Origin: Erwinia persicina
GTDB taxonomy: Bacteria > Pseudomonadota > Gammaproteobacteria > Enterobacterales > Enterobacteriaceae
NCBI RefSeq assembly: GCF_014838825.1
Contig: NZ_JACYMO010000002.1
Location: 352,268-416,267, forward strand
Length of the DNA stretch: 64,000 nt
Direction: 5' to 3'
Shown: positions 8,588 to 18,513 of the stretch, piece after piece
Numbering within the stretch: position 1 is the first letter of the stretch
How the letters are laid out: each line of letters starts with the position of its first letter
Program-made: the position numbers and the translations under genes
Notes under the pieces: model-generated
Databases searched by the model: none
Told to the model about the DNA's origin: nothing
Seen by the model: only the letters and a program-made list of their open reading frames with translations

Positions 8588-10189
8588 ATGAGTGATAATG
8601 CCGCCCTGCAACGAGGCCAGCCCGCCCGCCCCGTTTATCCTGAAAACAGCCGTCGTTCGGTGATCATTTTTCTGCTGCTGTTAATCCTCGGTATCGCCTT
8701 TGCCGGGGTCAATCTGTTTAACGACGTCAGCGACTCCGGCGCGACCTTTACCAGTTACGTCCCTTTTTTGTTACTGGGTATGGCGCTGCTGATCGCACTC
8801 GGCTTTGAGTTCGTCAACGGCTTTCACGATACCGCCAACGCTGTAGCCACCGTGATTTACACCCACTCAATGCCACCGGGACTGGCAGTAGTCTGGTCCG
8901 GCTTCTTCAACTTTCTTGGCGTACTGCTCTCCAGCGGCGTGGTCGCCTTCGGCATTATTTCCCTGCTGCCCGTAGAGCTGATCCTGCAGGCCGGAACCGG
9001 CGGCGGGTTTGCCATGGTCTACGCCCTGTTGTTCTCCGCGATTATCTGGAATCTGGGGACCTGGTGGTTCGGGCTGCCCGCCTCGTCATCACATACGTTA
9101 ATCGGGTCAATTATCGGCGTGGGGGTGGCGAACGCCCTGATCCACGGCCGCACGGGCACCAGCGGAGTAGACTGGGGGCAGGCGCTGAAAGTGGGCTACG
9201 CGCTGGTTCTGTCGCCGGTGGTCGGTTTTGTCTGTGCCGCCGGGCTGCTGCTGTTAATGAAAAAAGTGCTTAAAAATCGCGCGTTGTACACCGCACCGGA
9301 GGGTAATACACCGCCACCTGGCTGGATCCGCGGGCTGCTGATCCTCACCTGCACCGGTGTCTCCTTTGCTCACGGTTCAAACGACGGTCAGAAAGGCATG
9401 GGCTTAATTATGCTGATCCTGGTCGGCACGATGCCGATCGCTTACGCCCTGAACCGCTCGATTCCGGCAGACCATATCCCCCAGGTGGCTGCACTGGCGA
9501 CGGTCACGCAGCAGGAGCTGCGTGCGCTGACGCCGGACCGGTCATCCAGCATTTCCCCGCGTGAGGTACTGACGGAGTATGTACGCACCGGGACCCTCGT
9601 TCCGGCCGTACTGCCTGCGCTGGCAGACTTAACCGGCCGCATCGGCCAGGAAATTCGCCAGTACGGCGCGGTGGATAAGATCCCGGCGCAGGCGGTATCC
9701 AATACCCGTAACGATATGTACCTGGCCTCAGAAGCCATTAAGCATCTTAAAAGCGATGAAAAGGTGCAGATCCCCGAGCAGACCCGGCACAACCTGGATG
9801 CCTTCAGGGGCGAGCTGGATAATGCCACCCGCTACATCCCGTGGTGGGTGAAGGTGGTGGTGGCGATAGCCCTCGGGCTTGGCACCATGGTCGGCTGGCG
9901 GCGTATTGTCACCACCGTCGGTGAGAAAATTGGCAAGACTCATCTGACCTACGCCCAGGGGGCCAGTGCAGAGCTGGTGGCGATGACCACCATTGGCGCG
10001 GCCGATATCTTCGGTCTGCCGGTCTCTACCACGCATGTCCTCTCCTCCGGCGTGGCGGGGACGATGGCGGCTAACCGTTCCGGCCTGCAGATGTCCACGC
10101 TGCGCAACCTGATGATGGCCTGGATACTGACCCTGCCCGTATCCATTTTACTTTCGGCCAGCCTGTACTGGCTGTTTACCCATTTCTAA
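8588..10189 (+). CDS. Inorganic phosphate transporter, PiT family
   Basis: This 533-residue inner-membrane protein is a low-affinity phosphate transporter of the PiT family, which carries neutral metal-phosphate with protons. The two family repeats are visible: GFEFVNGFHDTANAVATVIY near residue 75 and GAADIFGLPVSTTHVLSSG near 460, with FAHGSNDGQKGMG between them. About ten hydrophobic helices flank a long soluble loop (about 290-410). An N-terminal extension of about 20 residues precedes the first helix. The ATG is preceded by GAGGTT. A polyphosphate kinase gene follows 14 bases later, so the two are almost certainly cotranscribed. Confidence 0.93.
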   Translation: MSDNAALQRGQPARPVYPENSRRSVIIFLLLLILGIAFAGVNLFNDVSDSGATFTSYVPFLLLGMALLIALGFEFVNGFHDTANAVATVIYTHSMPPGLAVVWSGFFNFLGVLLSSGVVAFGIISLLPVELILQAGTGGGFAMVYALLFSAIIWNLGTWWFGLPASSSHTLIGSIIGVGVANALIHGRTGTSGVDWGQALKVGYALVLSPVVGFVCAAGLLLLMKKVLKNRALYTAPEGNTPPPGWIRGLLILTCTGVSFAHGSNDGQKGMGLIMLILVGTMPIAYALNRSIPADHIPQVAALATVTQQELRALTPDRSSSISPREVLTEYVRTGTLVPAVLPALADLTGRIGQEIRQYGAVDKIPAQAVSNTRNDMYLASEAIKHLKSDEKVQIPEQTRHNLDAFRGELDNATRYIPWWVKVVVAIALGLGTMVGWRRIVTTVGEKIGKTHLTYAQGASAELVAMTTIGAADIFGLPVSTTHVLSSGVAGTMAANRSGLQMSTLRNLMMAWILTLPVSILLSASLYWLFTHF

Positions 10190-10203
10190 CCGGGAGATGA
10201 CGT

Positions 10204-11121
10204 ATGGCAATGCAAGGTAACGATTTTTCATCTGAGACCTTTCACCACCGCTTACTGCAGGATTTTTACGACAGCTACGATGAAGAGCTGGAAATGGAGC
10301 TGGACGACCTGCGCTTCGGCAGTGAAGAGAAAATGGAGCCGGACGAAAAAGCCTGGCGTAAGCACTATTTCCGCGAGCTGCTGCGGCTTCAGGGCGAGCT
10401 GGTGAAAATGCAGGACTGGGTGATGCGCACCGGTCACCGCATGGTCATTATTTTTGAAGGCCGCGATGCCGCAGGCAAAGGCGGGGTGATAAAACGCATC
10501 ACCCAGCGCCTGAATCCGCGCACCTGTCGCGTTGCCGCCCTGCCCGCCCCGAACGATCGCGAACGGACCCAGTGGTACTTCCAGCGCTATATTGCTCACC
10601 TGCCAGCGGCGGGTGAAATGGTGCTGTTCGACCGCAGCTGGTACAACCGCGCGGGGGTGGAACGGGTGATGGGTTTCTGCAACGAGCAGGAGGTGGAGGA
10701 GTTCTTCCGCAGCGTGCCAGAGTTTGAAAGGATGCTGACGCGCAGCGGCATTCAGATCGTCAAATACTGGTTTTCCATCACTGACGAAGAGCAGGAGCTG
10801 CGTTTTCTCAGCCGCATTCACGACCCGCTTAAGCAGTGGAAACTCAGTCCGATGGACCTGGAAAGCCGCCGCCGCTGGGAAGAGTACACCGAGGCCAAAG
10901 AGGTGATGCTGTCGCGCACCCACATTGACGAAGCGCCGTGGTGGGTGGTTCAGGGCGTGGACAAGAAAAAGGCCCGTCTGAACTGCATCAGCCATCTGCT
11001 GCGCCAGGTGCCGTATGAAGACAGCGAGATAAAACCGATTACCCTGCCTGTGCGTGAACGCAGCGAGGACTATCACCGCGCCCCGGTGCCCAACGAGATG
11101 ATTGTGCCGGAAGTGTATTAA
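10204..11121 (+). CDS. ppk2: Polyphosphate kinase 2 (PPK2 family)
   Basis: PPK2 enzymes transfer phosphate between polyphosphate and nucleotides, usually making GTP or ATP from the diphosphate. This 305-residue protein has a Walker A-like loop GRDAAGKGG at residues 86-94, the FDRSWYNRAGVERVMGF block with the catalytic aspartate near 143, and the lid-region basic residues after it. It has a single PPK2 domain, so it is most like class I. The gene lies 14 bases behind the phosphate transporter, which suggests that imported phosphate and polyphosphate turnover are handled together. Direction of the reaction (synthesis or use) is not predictable from sequence alone. Confidence 0.93.
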   Translation: MAMQGNDFSSETFHHRLLQDFYDSYDEELEMELDDLRFGSEEKMEPDEKAWRKHYFRELLRLQGELVKMQDWVMRTGHRMVIIFEGRDAAGKGGVIKRITQRLNPRTCRVAALPAPNDRERTQWYFQRYIAHLPAAGEMVLFDRSWYNRAGVERVMGFCNEQEVEEFFRSVPEFERMLTRSGIQIVKYWFSITDEEQELRFLSRIHDPLKQWKLSPMDLESRRRWEEYTEAKEVMLSRTHIDEAPWWVVQGVDKKKARLNCISHLLRQVPYEDSEIKPITLPVRERSEDYHRAPVPNEMIVPEVY

Positions 11122-11128
11122 CCCTGAC

Positions 11129-11149
11129 GGGGCAACGCGCTGTTGCCCC
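11129..11149 (+). terminator. Hairpin after ppk2, probable terminator
   Basis: GGGGCAAC pairs with GTTGCCCC around a five-base loop and is followed by CTTGTT, a weak T tract. It lies seven bases after the ppk2 stop. Confidence 0.6.
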
Positions 11150-11278
11150 CTTGTTACAGGCAATAGCGGGTGGAAAAGTGACGGCCTGCCGCAGAAAAAT
11201 ACCTTACGCAGTCGATGCCAAACGGCGGGAGAGGTTTCTGATTAGTGTGAGGGGGTCATCACACAGGGAGAACCCACC

Positions 11279-12025
11279 ATGAGATTTCGTAATAAGGTTG
11301 CCATTGTCACAGGCGGGGCCAGCGGTATTGGTGCCGCTACCGTCACCCGCCTTGCCGATGAAGGGGCCAGCGTAGTGATTGCCGACCTCAACGACAAAGC
11401 AGGCCAGGCCTTCGCTCATCAACTGACCGGTCAGGGGTACAGCGTGCTGTTTGTTCATACCGACGTCACCGATCCGGCGCAAAATAAGCAGCTGATTGAA
11501 AAGACCCTGGCCCACTTCCAACGGCTGGATCTGGTCTTTGCTAATGCCGGCATCGACATCGACGCGCCAGCAGATCGTCTGGCCGTGGAACACTGGCAAA
11601 AAACCATTGATGTGAATCTGACCGGCGTGTTTCTGCTGAATCAGGCGGCTATCCGCTACTGGCTGGCGCAGCAGCAAACCGGGATCATCGTCAACTGCGG
11701 TTCGATTCACAGCTGGGTAGGCAGACACGGTCTGACCGCTTACAGTGCGGCAAAAGGGGGCGTCCGGCTGCTGACGAAAACGTTATCCAGCGACTACGCG
11801 GCGCACGGGATCCGCATCAATGCGGTGTGTCCCGGCTATATTGAAACGCCGCTGCTGGAGAATCAGAGCGCGGAAGAAAAAAAGATCCTGAAGAAACGCC
11901 ACGCTATCGGCCGCTTTGGCCGACCGGAGGAGGTAGCCAGCGTGGTGGCGTTCCTGTTCAGCAACGACGCATCATTTGTTAGCGGCGCGGCGTTACTGGT
12001 GGACGGAGGTTATGTCGCGCAGTAA
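11279..12025 (+). CDS. SDR family oxidoreductase
   Basis: This 248-residue protein is a classical short-chain dehydrogenase/reductase. The Rossmann motif TGGASGIG lies at residues 11-18, NAG at about 89, the catalytic serine in the CGSIHS segment, and YSAAK at 155-159 gives the catalytic Tyr and Lys. The acidic residue after beta-2 (IADLND) favours NAD(H) over NADP(H). The C-terminal DGGYVAQ is typical. The start ATG follows GGGAGAAC. It stands alone between the pit-ppk2 operon and convergent dusC, so neighbours do not reveal the substrate. Confidence 0.9.
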   Translation: MRFRNKVAIVTGGASGIGAATVTRLADEGASVVIADLNDKAGQAFAHQLTGQGYSVLFVHTDVTDPAQNKQLIEKTLAHFQRLDLVFANAGIDIDAPADRLAVEHWQKTIDVNLTGVFLLNQAAIRYWLAQQQTGIIVNCGSIHSWVGRHGLTAYSAAKGGVRLLTKTLSSDYAAHGIRINAVCPGYIETPLLENQSAEEKKILKKRHAIGRFGRPEEVASVVAFLFSNDASFVSGAALLVDGGYVAQ

Positions 12026-12054
12026 TACGTCAGTCGGGTTGACCGGCAATCAGG

Positions 12055-12999
12055 TCAACCCTGTCCATCAACCGCGCTAATCACCCGCGCAATCTCAGCC
12101 GAAGTTTGCTGCATCCTGACCTGCATAAATACATCGGTCGCCTCGCTATATTCCTTGCGCAAATACCCCAGCCACTGTTTGATGCGCGCCATATGGTACA
12201 GACCGGTATCGCCCTGCTTCTCCAGCCGGACATATTTTTGCAGCAGTTGCACCACCTGCGACCACGGCATCCGCGCTTCGTTATATTTAATCACCCGGCT
12301 GAGGTTAGGCACATTGAGCGCCCCGCGTCCGATCATCACCGCGTCACAGCCCGTCGCAGCCATGCAGTCCTGGGCACTCTGCCAGTCCCAGATCTCGCCG
12401 TTGGCGATCACCGGAATGGACAGCCGCTGACGAATATCGCCTATCGCCGCCCAGTTGATGGCCTCCGCACGATAACCGTCCGCTTTGGTACGGCCGTGTA
12501 CGGCGAGCTCCGTCGCCCCGGCCTGCTGCACCGCATCGGCAATTTCAAACTGACGTGCGCCAGAATCCCAGCCCAGACGAATTTTCACCGTCACCGGCAG
12601 ATGAGCGGGCACCGCCGCACGCATGGCCTTCGCGCCCTGATAAATCAGCTCGGGGTCTTTTAACAGCGTGGCACCGCCGCCGCTGCCGTTAACAGTTTTC
12701 GACGGGCAGCCACAGTTGAGATCCACGCCCCAGGAACCAAGTGCCACGGCGCGGGCGGCATTCTCCGCCAGCCACTGTGGGTACTGACCCAGCAGCTGGA
12801 TACGCACGCGAGTGCCTGACGGCGTTCGGCTGTCATGATCAAGTTCGGGGCAGAGGCGCTGAAAACATTTCACCGGCAGGAGTGCATCCACCACCCGCAG
12901 AAATTCGGTAATACAGAGGTCGTAGTCGTTAACGTCGGTCAGCAGTTCACGCACCAGCGAATCGAGAACGCCTTCCATCGGGGCAAGTAATACGCGCAT
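12055..12999 (-). CDS. dusC: tRNA-dihydrouridine(16) synthase DusC
   Basis: DusC is an FMN enzyme that reduces uridine 16 in the D-loop of tRNA with NADPH. The protein has 314 residues, the family length. It begins with the FMN-barrel sequence [20 protein letters not shown], nearly the same as E. coli DusC, and has the catalytic cysteine at residue 98 within LNCGCPSK. The C-terminal helical domain binds tRNA. It lies downstream of rhlE on the same strand with a gap of 55 bases, both RNA-related functions, though a hairpin in the gap may separate them. Confidence 0.95.
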   Translation of the reverse strand: MRVLLAPMEGVLDSLVRELLTDVNDYDLCITEFLRVVDALLPVKCFQRLCPELDHDSRTPSGTRVRIQLLGQYPQWLAENAARAVALGSWGVDLNCGCPSKTVNGSGGGATLLKDPELIYQGAKAMRAAVPAHLPVTVKIRLGWDSGARQFEIADAVQQAGATELAVHGRTKADGYRAEAINWAAIGDIRQRLSIPVIANGEIWDWQSAQDCMAATGCDAVMIGRGALNVPNLSRVIKYNEARMPWSQVVQLLQKYVRLEKQGDTGLYHMARIKQWLGYLRKEYSEATDVFMQVRMQQTSAEIARVISAVDGQG

Positions 13000-13054
13000 G
13001 GTAAACCTGTGGAGAGTGAAATACAGGGGGAAGCGGGCGCCTCCCCCCGATTAA

Positions 13055-14494
13055 TTAGCCGTTGTTACTTGGGGTAGAACGGCGCGGACGGGTTTTGTTG
13101 ACGCGCGGTGCGCCAGCGTTGCCGCCCTCAGGACGGGCACCGCGTGCGGCACCGGTGCTGCTGCCGTTGGCATTACCCTGACGACGTTCGCCGCCGTTGC
13201 CGCCACCGCCATTACCGCTACGGTTGCCGCTGGCGCTGCGATCGCCGCCGCTGTTGCTACGCTGCCCCGGCGCGCCGCGACCGCGTCCACCGCCGCCACC
13301 GGCCCCGCCACGCTGCTGCTGGCGACCGTTAACGATCGGTTCTGCTTTGATGCTCGGGTCGGGCTCATAGCCTTCAATCGCCATACGTGGGATTTCACGC
13401 TTCAGCACGCGCTCGATATCACGCAGCAGCTTCAGTTCATCGACGCAGACCAGCGACAGTGCTTCACCGACGGCCGCCGCACGACCGGTACGACCGATAC
13501 GGTGAACGTAGTCTTCCGGTACGTTTGGCAGCTCATAGTTGACCACGTGCGGCAGTTCTTCAATGTCGATACCACGGGCAGCGATATCGGTCGCCACCAG
13601 CACGCGGATTTTGCCTTCTTTAAAGTCGCTCAGTGCGCGGGTACGTGCGCCCTGGCTCTTATTACCGTGGATCGCTGCGGCAGTAATGCCGTCTTTATTC
13701 AGCTGCTCGGCCAGATGGTTAGCGCCGTGTTTAGTGCGGGTAAACACCAGCACCTGCTGCCAGTTATCACGACCAATCAGGAAGGATAACAGCTCGCGCT
13801 TACGCTTTTTATCAACCATATGCACATGCTGCGTTACCTGCTCAGAAGCGGTATTGCGGCGGGCCACGGAGACCTGCTCCGGGTTGTGCAGCAGTTTTTC
13901 CGCCAGAGTTTTAATCTCATCAGAGAAGGTGGCGGAAAACAGCAGGTTCTGACGCTTTGCAGGCAGTTTTGCCAGCACGCGACGGATATCGTGTATAAAG
14001 CCCATATCAAGCATGCGGTCTGCTTCATCGAGGACCAGGATTTCAACCTGTGACAGGTCGAGCGCATTCTGATGCTCAAGGTCCAGCAGGCGACCCGGGG
14101 TCGCGACCAGCACGTCCACACCGCCGCGCAGCTTCATCATCTGCGGGTTGATGCTGACGCCACCGAAGACCACCAGCGAACGCATATCCAGATACTTACT
14201 GTATTCCTGCACGTTTTCGCCCACCTGAGCCGCCAGTTCGCGGGTCGGGGTCAAAATCAGTGCGCGCACCGGGCGACGGCCCTTAGGGTGCGGGTTGTGG
14301 CTGCTTAACAGCTGCAGCAGTGGCAGGGTAAACCCTGCCGTTTTACCGGTACCGGTCTGGGCGCTGGCCATCAGGTCGCGGCCTGCCAGTACTACCGGAA
14401 TGGCCTGACGCTGGATTGGCGTCGGCTCGTTGTAGCCCTGTTCTGCAACAGCGCGCAAAATATCGGCATTAAGGCCGAGAGAATCAAATGACAT
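13055..14494 (-). CDS. rhlE: ATP-dependent RNA helicase RhlE
   Basis: RhlE is a DEAD-box helicase with roles in ribosome maturation and RNA turnover. Its 479 residues show motif I AQTGTGKT (45-52), motif Ia PTREL, DEAD in [14 protein letters not shown], and HRIGRTGR (motif VI). The core closely follows E. coli RhlE. The C-terminal tail from about residue 385 is low-complexity, rich in Gly, Arg, Asn and Gln with RGG-like repeats, longer than and unlike the E. coli tail; such tails bind RNA without specificity. The gene is divergent from the CynX-like transporter. Confidence 0.95.
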   Translation of the reverse strand: MSFDSLGLNADILRAVAEQGYNEPTPIQRQAIPVVLAGRDLMASAQTGTGKTAGFTLPLLQLLSSHNPHPKGRRPVRALILTPTRELAAQVGENVQEYSKYLDMRSLVVFGGVSINPQMMKLRGGVDVLVATPGRLLDLEHQNALDLSQVEILVLDEADRMLDMGFIHDIRRVLAKLPAKRQNLLFSATFSDEIKTLAEKLLHNPEQVSVARRNTASEQVTQHVHMVDKKRKRELLSFLIGRDNWQQVLVFTRTKHGANHLAEQLNKDGITAAAIHGNKSQGARTRALSDFKEGKIRVLVATDIAARGIDIEELPHVVNYELPNVPEDYVHRIGRTGRAAAVGEALSLVCVDELKLLRDIERVLKREIPRMAIEGYEPDPSIKAEPIVNGRQQQRGGAGGGGGRGRGAPGQRSNSGGDRSASGNRSGNGGGGNGGERRQGNANGSSTGAARGARPEGGNAGAPRVNKTRPRRSTPSNNG

Positions 14495-14765
14495 AAAGTT
14501 GACTGACTCCGGATCCGCCCTGACCGCATAGCGGTGTAGTTTCCAGGGGGAGAGTTGACGCCAGGATTACGCCTGACGCTTGAATGAGAGCACAAACCAC
14601 GGTGCGGAAGCTCGGGATTATAACAGATCCGCCAGCAACACAGGGAGTTATTCTTGTCGGGTTATCCGAAAATGCGCTACAGGCTGTAACAGCACACAAA
14701 CGATCACTTGCCGATCTGCACAACATATTAACGTAGAGAAACATTTTGTCATAAAAGGATCGTTT

Positions 14766-15905
14766 ATGAGGCTGTTACTTCCCCTGCTCGCCCTGCTGCT
14801 GCTGGGACTGAACCTGCGGCCGGTGCTGGCCCTGCCTGGCCCGCTGCTCGATGCCATTCAGCAGGATACACCGTTAACCAGCAGTGCGGCCGGGTTACTC
14901 AGTATGCTGCCGGTGATGGCCATGGGGCTGTGTGCGCTGGCGGGCAGCTATTTACAGCGCTGGCCGGGAACCTTTCGCGGCGTGCTGCTGGGGGCGTTAA
15001 TTATTGCCGCTGCCTGCGCGCTGCGCGGCATCTGGTGGCAGCCTGCAGGACTGATCGCCACCGCCCTGCTGGCGGGCATCGGTATTGCACTGGTGCAGGC
15101 CCTGCTACCCGGCTGGATAAAGCAGCATTACCCACAGCACAGCAGTCGCCTGATGGGGCTGTACACCACCGCGATCATGGGTGGGGCCGCACTGGCAGCA
15201 GCAAGTGCGGCCCCGCTGGCGCAGGCGATAAGCTGGCAGGGCACCCTCGCCCTCTGGGGACTGCCCGCGCTAATCGCAGCGGTGATATGGTATCGCGGCG
15301 GACAGGCAAGTGCGCTGCCTCAGGCCCCGACGGCCCCGGCCCCGCTCCACCGGCGTGCCTGGCTACTGATGTTTTACTTCGGCATTGGCACAGGAGCCTA
15401 TACGCTGGTGCTGGCCTGGCTGCCGCCTTTTTTCGTGCAGCAGGGCTGGTCCCCCCAGGCCAGCGGCTATCTGCTGGCCGGACTGACGCTGACCGAGGTC
15501 GTCGCCGGGCTGCTGGTAGCGGCGCTGATCCCACGCTTTCACGACCGTCGCCGACTGCTGCTGCCGGTTCTCGGGCTGCTGCTCTCCGGGCTGATTTGCC
15601 TGATGCTGGCCCCTTCCACTCTGGCGCTGCTGGCGATACTCCTGCTGGGGCTGGGCATCGGCGCGCTGTTCCCTCTTTCGCTGATTGTGACGCTGGATCA
15701 CGCGGCAACCCCGCAGCAGGCGGGAAAACTGATGGGTTTTGTCCAGGGCGGGGGCTATATGATTGCCAGCCTGATGCCGCTGCTGGCAGGCGTGATCCGC
15801 CAGATACTGGGCGATTTACAGCAGGCGTTTAGCGTGATGGCGGCAGGTGTGGTGGTCTTGCTGATCATGACGCTGTGGCTGAAACCGCAGGGAGAGGGAG
15901 AATAA
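14766..15905 (+). CDS. MFS transporter, CynX/NimT-like
   Basis: This 379-residue protein is a 12-helix major facilitator related to the cyanate transporter CynX and the nitroimidazole exporter NimT. The first helix starts LLLPLLALLLLGLNLRPVLA, typical of this family, including the NLRP segment. The start is the ATG with an AAAAGGA ribosome site five bases before; a longer in-frame opening upstream has no such site and would add a non-hydrophobic leader. It is a single gene between divergent rhlE and convergent ybhQ. No cynase or carbonic anhydrase gene is near, so cyanate is not supported as substrate by context. Confidence 0.85.
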   Translation: MRLLLPLLALLLLGLNLRPVLALPGPLLDAIQQDTPLTSSAAGLLSMLPVMAMGLCALAGSYLQRWPGTFRGVLLGALIIAAACALRGIWWQPAGLIATALLAGIGIALVQALLPGWIKQHYPQHSSRLMGLYTTAIMGGAALAAASAAPLAQAISWQGTLALWGLPALIAAVIWYRGGQASALPQAPTAPAPLHRRAWLLMFYFGIGTGAYTLVLAWLPPFFVQQGWSPQASGYLLAGLTLTEVVAGLLVAALIPRFHDRRRLLLPVLGLLLSGLICLMLAPSTLALLAILLLGLGIGALFPLSLIVTLDHAATPQQAGKLMGFVQGGGYMIASLMPLLAGVIRQILGDLQQAFSVMAAGVVVLLIMTLWLKPQGEGE

Positions 15906-15908
15906 ACG

Positions 15909-15932
15909 AACGGGCCACCGAAGTGGCCCGTT
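15909..15932. terminator. Hairpin between the MFS gene and ybhQ
   Basis: A perfect 10-bp stem AACGGGCCAC / GTGGCCCGTT closes a CGAA tetraloop. It sits between two convergent genes and probably stops transcription from both sides, although T tracts are short. Confidence 0.7.
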
Positions 15933-15938
15933 GAAGGT

Positions 15939-16328
15939 TTAGCGTGGACGCTGGCTTGGCTGCGTCCGCTCTTTGACCAACAGTGACACCAGCGCAGGAC
16001 CCGCCAGCATCACGACACCCGCCACGCACAGCAGCAGGTTGTTATGGATAACCCGTGACAGCACCAGCAGCACCAGCATCGCGGCACCAAAATAGTATGT
16101 GGTGGTCACGTCTTCCAGGAAATCGCCAATACGCCGCAGGCGCGGCATGCGCTGGGTCAGTAACATCGCGGCAAATACGCTGGCATACATCGCCAGTAAA
16201 ATCATGCTGACCTGCAGCAGGGCCTGATGTTTCCACCCCCACACCAGCGCGGCGATCAGCAGCAGGTGCAGTGCGATATGTACGCAGGTTTGTCCAGTGA
16301 CAATCTGAATACGATTAGACCATTTCAT
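15939..16328 (-). CDS. ybhQ: Inner membrane protein YbhQ
   Basis: This 129-residue protein has four hydrophobic helices. It aligns with E. coli YbhQ along its length, for example [16 protein letters not shown] and AGPALVSLL. No biochemical function is known. In E. coli ybhQ also lies next to ybhP and is divergent from it, as here, so position supports the assignment. The C-terminus is short, polar and probably cytoplasmic. Confidence 0.9.
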   Translation of the reverse strand: MKWSNRIQIVTGQTCVHIALHLLLIAALVWGWKHQALLQVSMILLAMYASVFAAMLLTQRMPRLRRIGDFLEDVTTTYYFGAAMLVLLVLSRVIHNNLLLCVAGVVMLAGPALVSLLVKERTQPSQRPR

Positions 16329-16510
16329 GCTTTTCTCCCGGCATCCTCAACAGAGGTTGCCCAAGCGGGTTACTGACACCGGCCAGTAACAACTTTCCTC
16401 AGACTAACGTAGTTTTCGGAATATGCTGCAAATTAACGCATATCTCGCCACACTTTTGTGACAAAGACTACACTTTATCCTTCATTAATTCTGAAGGTAG
16501 TTTCATTAGT

Positions 16511-17272
16511 ATGTCACAAAAAACGCAAGGATTTTCATTTAAAGTCCTGACGATAAACACACATATGGGTTTCAACGCCTTTAATCGCCGCTTTATTCTG
16601 CCCGAACTGCGCGATGCGGTGCGGGCGACCGGCGCGGATATCGTGCTGTTGCAGGAGGTGATGGGCAGCCACGCGCTGCACGAACTGAAGGTGGAAAACT
16701 GGCCTGAAACCCCCCATTACGAATTTCTGGCAGATACCATGTGGGAAGATTTTGCCTACGGGCGCAACGCGGTCTACCCGGAAGGGCACCACGGTAACGC
16801 CGTGCTGTCACGCCTGCCGATCGTTGACTATCACAACCGGGATATCTCGGTTGAAGGAACGGAAAAACGCGGGATTTTACACTGTCAGATACAGGTGCCA
16901 GACTCTACAGTCATACTGCATATTTTCTGCGTGCATCTTGGCCTGCGCGAAGCCCATCGCCAGCAGCAGCTGAAAAAAATGTGCCAGTTGGTTAACGCGC
17001 TGCCGAAAGATGCCCCCGTGGTGATTGCAGGTGATTTTAACGACTGGCGACAAAAAGCCAATGCGGTCCTCAAGCGTGAAGCCGGGATGGAAGAGGTGTT
17101 CAGCCGCAAAAATGGCCGCCCGGCGCGCACCTTCCCGGCCCGTTTCCCGCTGCTGCGCCTTGACCGTATCTATGTCCGTAACGCGGGGATCAGTCATCCG
17201 CAAACCATTCCGTTACGGCCCTGGTCACACCTGTCTGACCATGCCCCCCTTGCCGTGGAGATCCACTTATGA
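16511..17272 (+). CDS. ybhP: Endonuclease/exonuclease/phosphatase family protein YbhP
   Basis: This 253-residue protein carries the EEP fold shared by DNase I, exonuclease III and inositol phosphatases. The catalytic landmarks are visible in order: NTHMGFN, LQEV with the metal-binding glutamate, VHLGL, AGDFNDW and SDHAPLAVE with the final Asp-His pair. It is the first gene of ybhP-clsB-ybhN and overlaps clsB by four bases. The link to a cardiolipin synthase suggests that it may act on a phospholipid or its head group, but the substrate is unproven. A clear GAAGGTAG ribosome site precedes the ATG. Confidence 0.92.
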   Translation: MSQKTQGFSFKVLTINTHMGFNAFNRRFILPELRDAVRATGADIVLLQEVMGSHALHELKVENWPETPHYEFLADTMWEDFAYGRNAVYPEGHHGNAVLSRLPIVDYHNRDISVEGTEKRGILHCQIQVPDSTVILHIFCVHLGLREAHRQQQLKKMCQLVNALPKDAPVVIAGDFNDWRQKANAVLKREAGMEEVFSRKNGRPARTFPARFPLLRLDRIYVRNAGISHPQTIPLRPWSHLSDHAPLAVEIHL

Positions 17273-18513
17273 ATATGGAATGGCGTGAAGGCAACCACAT
17301 CAAACTGCTGGAAAATGGCGAAGAATTTTTCCCACGGGTGTTCGGCGCAATCCGCCGTGCAGAGCACAGCCTGCTGCTGGAAACCTTTATCCTGTTTAAT
17401 GATGAGGTCGGCAAGGCGCTCCATGCGGAGCTGCTGGCGGCCGCAGAGCGCGGGGTAAAAATCGAGATGATGGTGGACGGCTACGGTTCACCGGACCTGC
17501 CGGACGACTTTGTTCACAGCCTGACGACGCGGGGCGTACGGTTTATTTATTACGACCCACGCCCGCCGCTGATGGGGATGCGCACCAACCTCTTCCGCCG
17601 TCTGCATCGCAAAATTGTGGTCATCGACGGCGTGATTGCCTTCGTCGGCGGGATCAACTACTCCGCCGAGCATAATGCCAGCTATGGCCCGGAGGCCAAG
17701 CAGGACTATGCGGTGGAGGTGAAGGGCCCCATCGTCGATGACCTCGCACAATACGTGCAGCAGCAGATGGGCAGTGAGCAAAAACTGCGTCACTGGTGGG
17801 ATCATCGTTCACACCGTCCGGCGCGAAATACCAAGCCGGGCGATGCGCAGGCGCTGCTGGTCTGGCGCGATAACGATCAACACCGTGACGATATCGAACA
17901 GCACTACATCGAAATGCTGAAAAGTGCGAAACGGGACGTGATCATCGCCAACGCCTACTTCTTCCCCGGCTACCGCCTGCTGCGCGAGATGCGCCAGGCT
18001 GCGCGCCGGGGGGTCCGCGTGCGGCTTATTGTGCAGGGTAAACCGGATATGCCCATTGTAAAGGTGGGCGCGGAGCTGCTGTACAACTACCTGGTCGAAG
18101 GCGGAGTGGAGGTCTATGAATACTGTCGTCGCCCCCTGCATGCCAAAATTGCGGTACAGGATGCGCAATGGTCGACCGTTGGATCCAGCAACCTTGATCC
18201 CCTCAGCCTGTCGCTCAATCTGGAGGCCAACCTGATCATCCACGACCGTAATTTCAACCAGCAGGTACGCGACAACCTTGAGGGCCTGCTGGCTTCGGAC
18301 TGCCAGCGGGTGCTGGAAAGCCAGCTTCCAAAGCGGAACTGGTGGCAGTTAAGCAAAAATATTGTGGTGTTCCATTTCCTGCGTCACTTCCCGGCCATCG
18401 CCGGGTGGCTGCCTGCGCACACGCCGAGGCTCACCCAGGTGCCGACCCCGGTCCAGCCGGAAATGGAAACCCAGGATCGTATTGAAACCGAAAACGGTGA
18501 GGCAAAATCCTGA
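17269..18513 (+). CDS. clsB: Cardiolipin synthase B (YbhO)
   Basis: ClsB is a phospholipase D family enzyme that makes cardiolipin, and in E. coli can also make phosphatidylglycerol. This 414-residue protein has both HKD motifs: HRKIVVIDG with the histidine at 113, and HAKIAVQDA with the histidine at 291, each followed by GGINYS or GSSNLDP. It has no N-terminal membrane helices, unlike ClsA, and fits E. coli ClsB across its length. Start and stop overlap the neighbours (ATGA with ybhP, TGATG with ybhN), so the three genes are translationally coupled. Confidence 0.95.
   Translation: MNMEWREGNHIKLLENGEEFFPRVFGAIRRAEHSLLLETFILFNDEVGKALHAELLAAAERGVKIEMMVDGYGSPDLPDDFVHSLTTRGVRFIYYDPRPPLMGMRTNLFRRLHRKIVVIDGVIAFVGGINYSAEHNASYGPEAKQDYAVEVKGPIVDDLAQYVQQQMGSEQKLRHWWDHRSHRPARNTKPGDAQALLVWRDNDQHRDDIEQHYIEMLKSAKRDVIIANAYFFPGYRLLREMRQAARRGVRVRLIVQGKPDMPIVKVGAELLYNYLVEGGVEVYEYCRRPLHAKIAVQDAQWSTVGSSNLDPLSLSLNLEANLIIHDRNFNQQVRDNLEGLLASDCQRVLESQLPKRNWWQLSKNIVVFHFLRHFPAIAGWLPAHTPRLTQVPTPVQPEMETQDRIETENGEAKS

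Noticed and set aside
10252..11163. 303-codon open frame opposite ppk2
   Set aside because: PPK2 on the plus strand has complete catalytic motifs; the minus frame shows no recognisable domain.
13055..13340. Plus-strand frames and repeats opposite the rhlE tail
   Set aside because: The repetitive codons come from the Gly/Arg/Asn-rich RhlE tail; opposite-strand frames are by-products of that composition.
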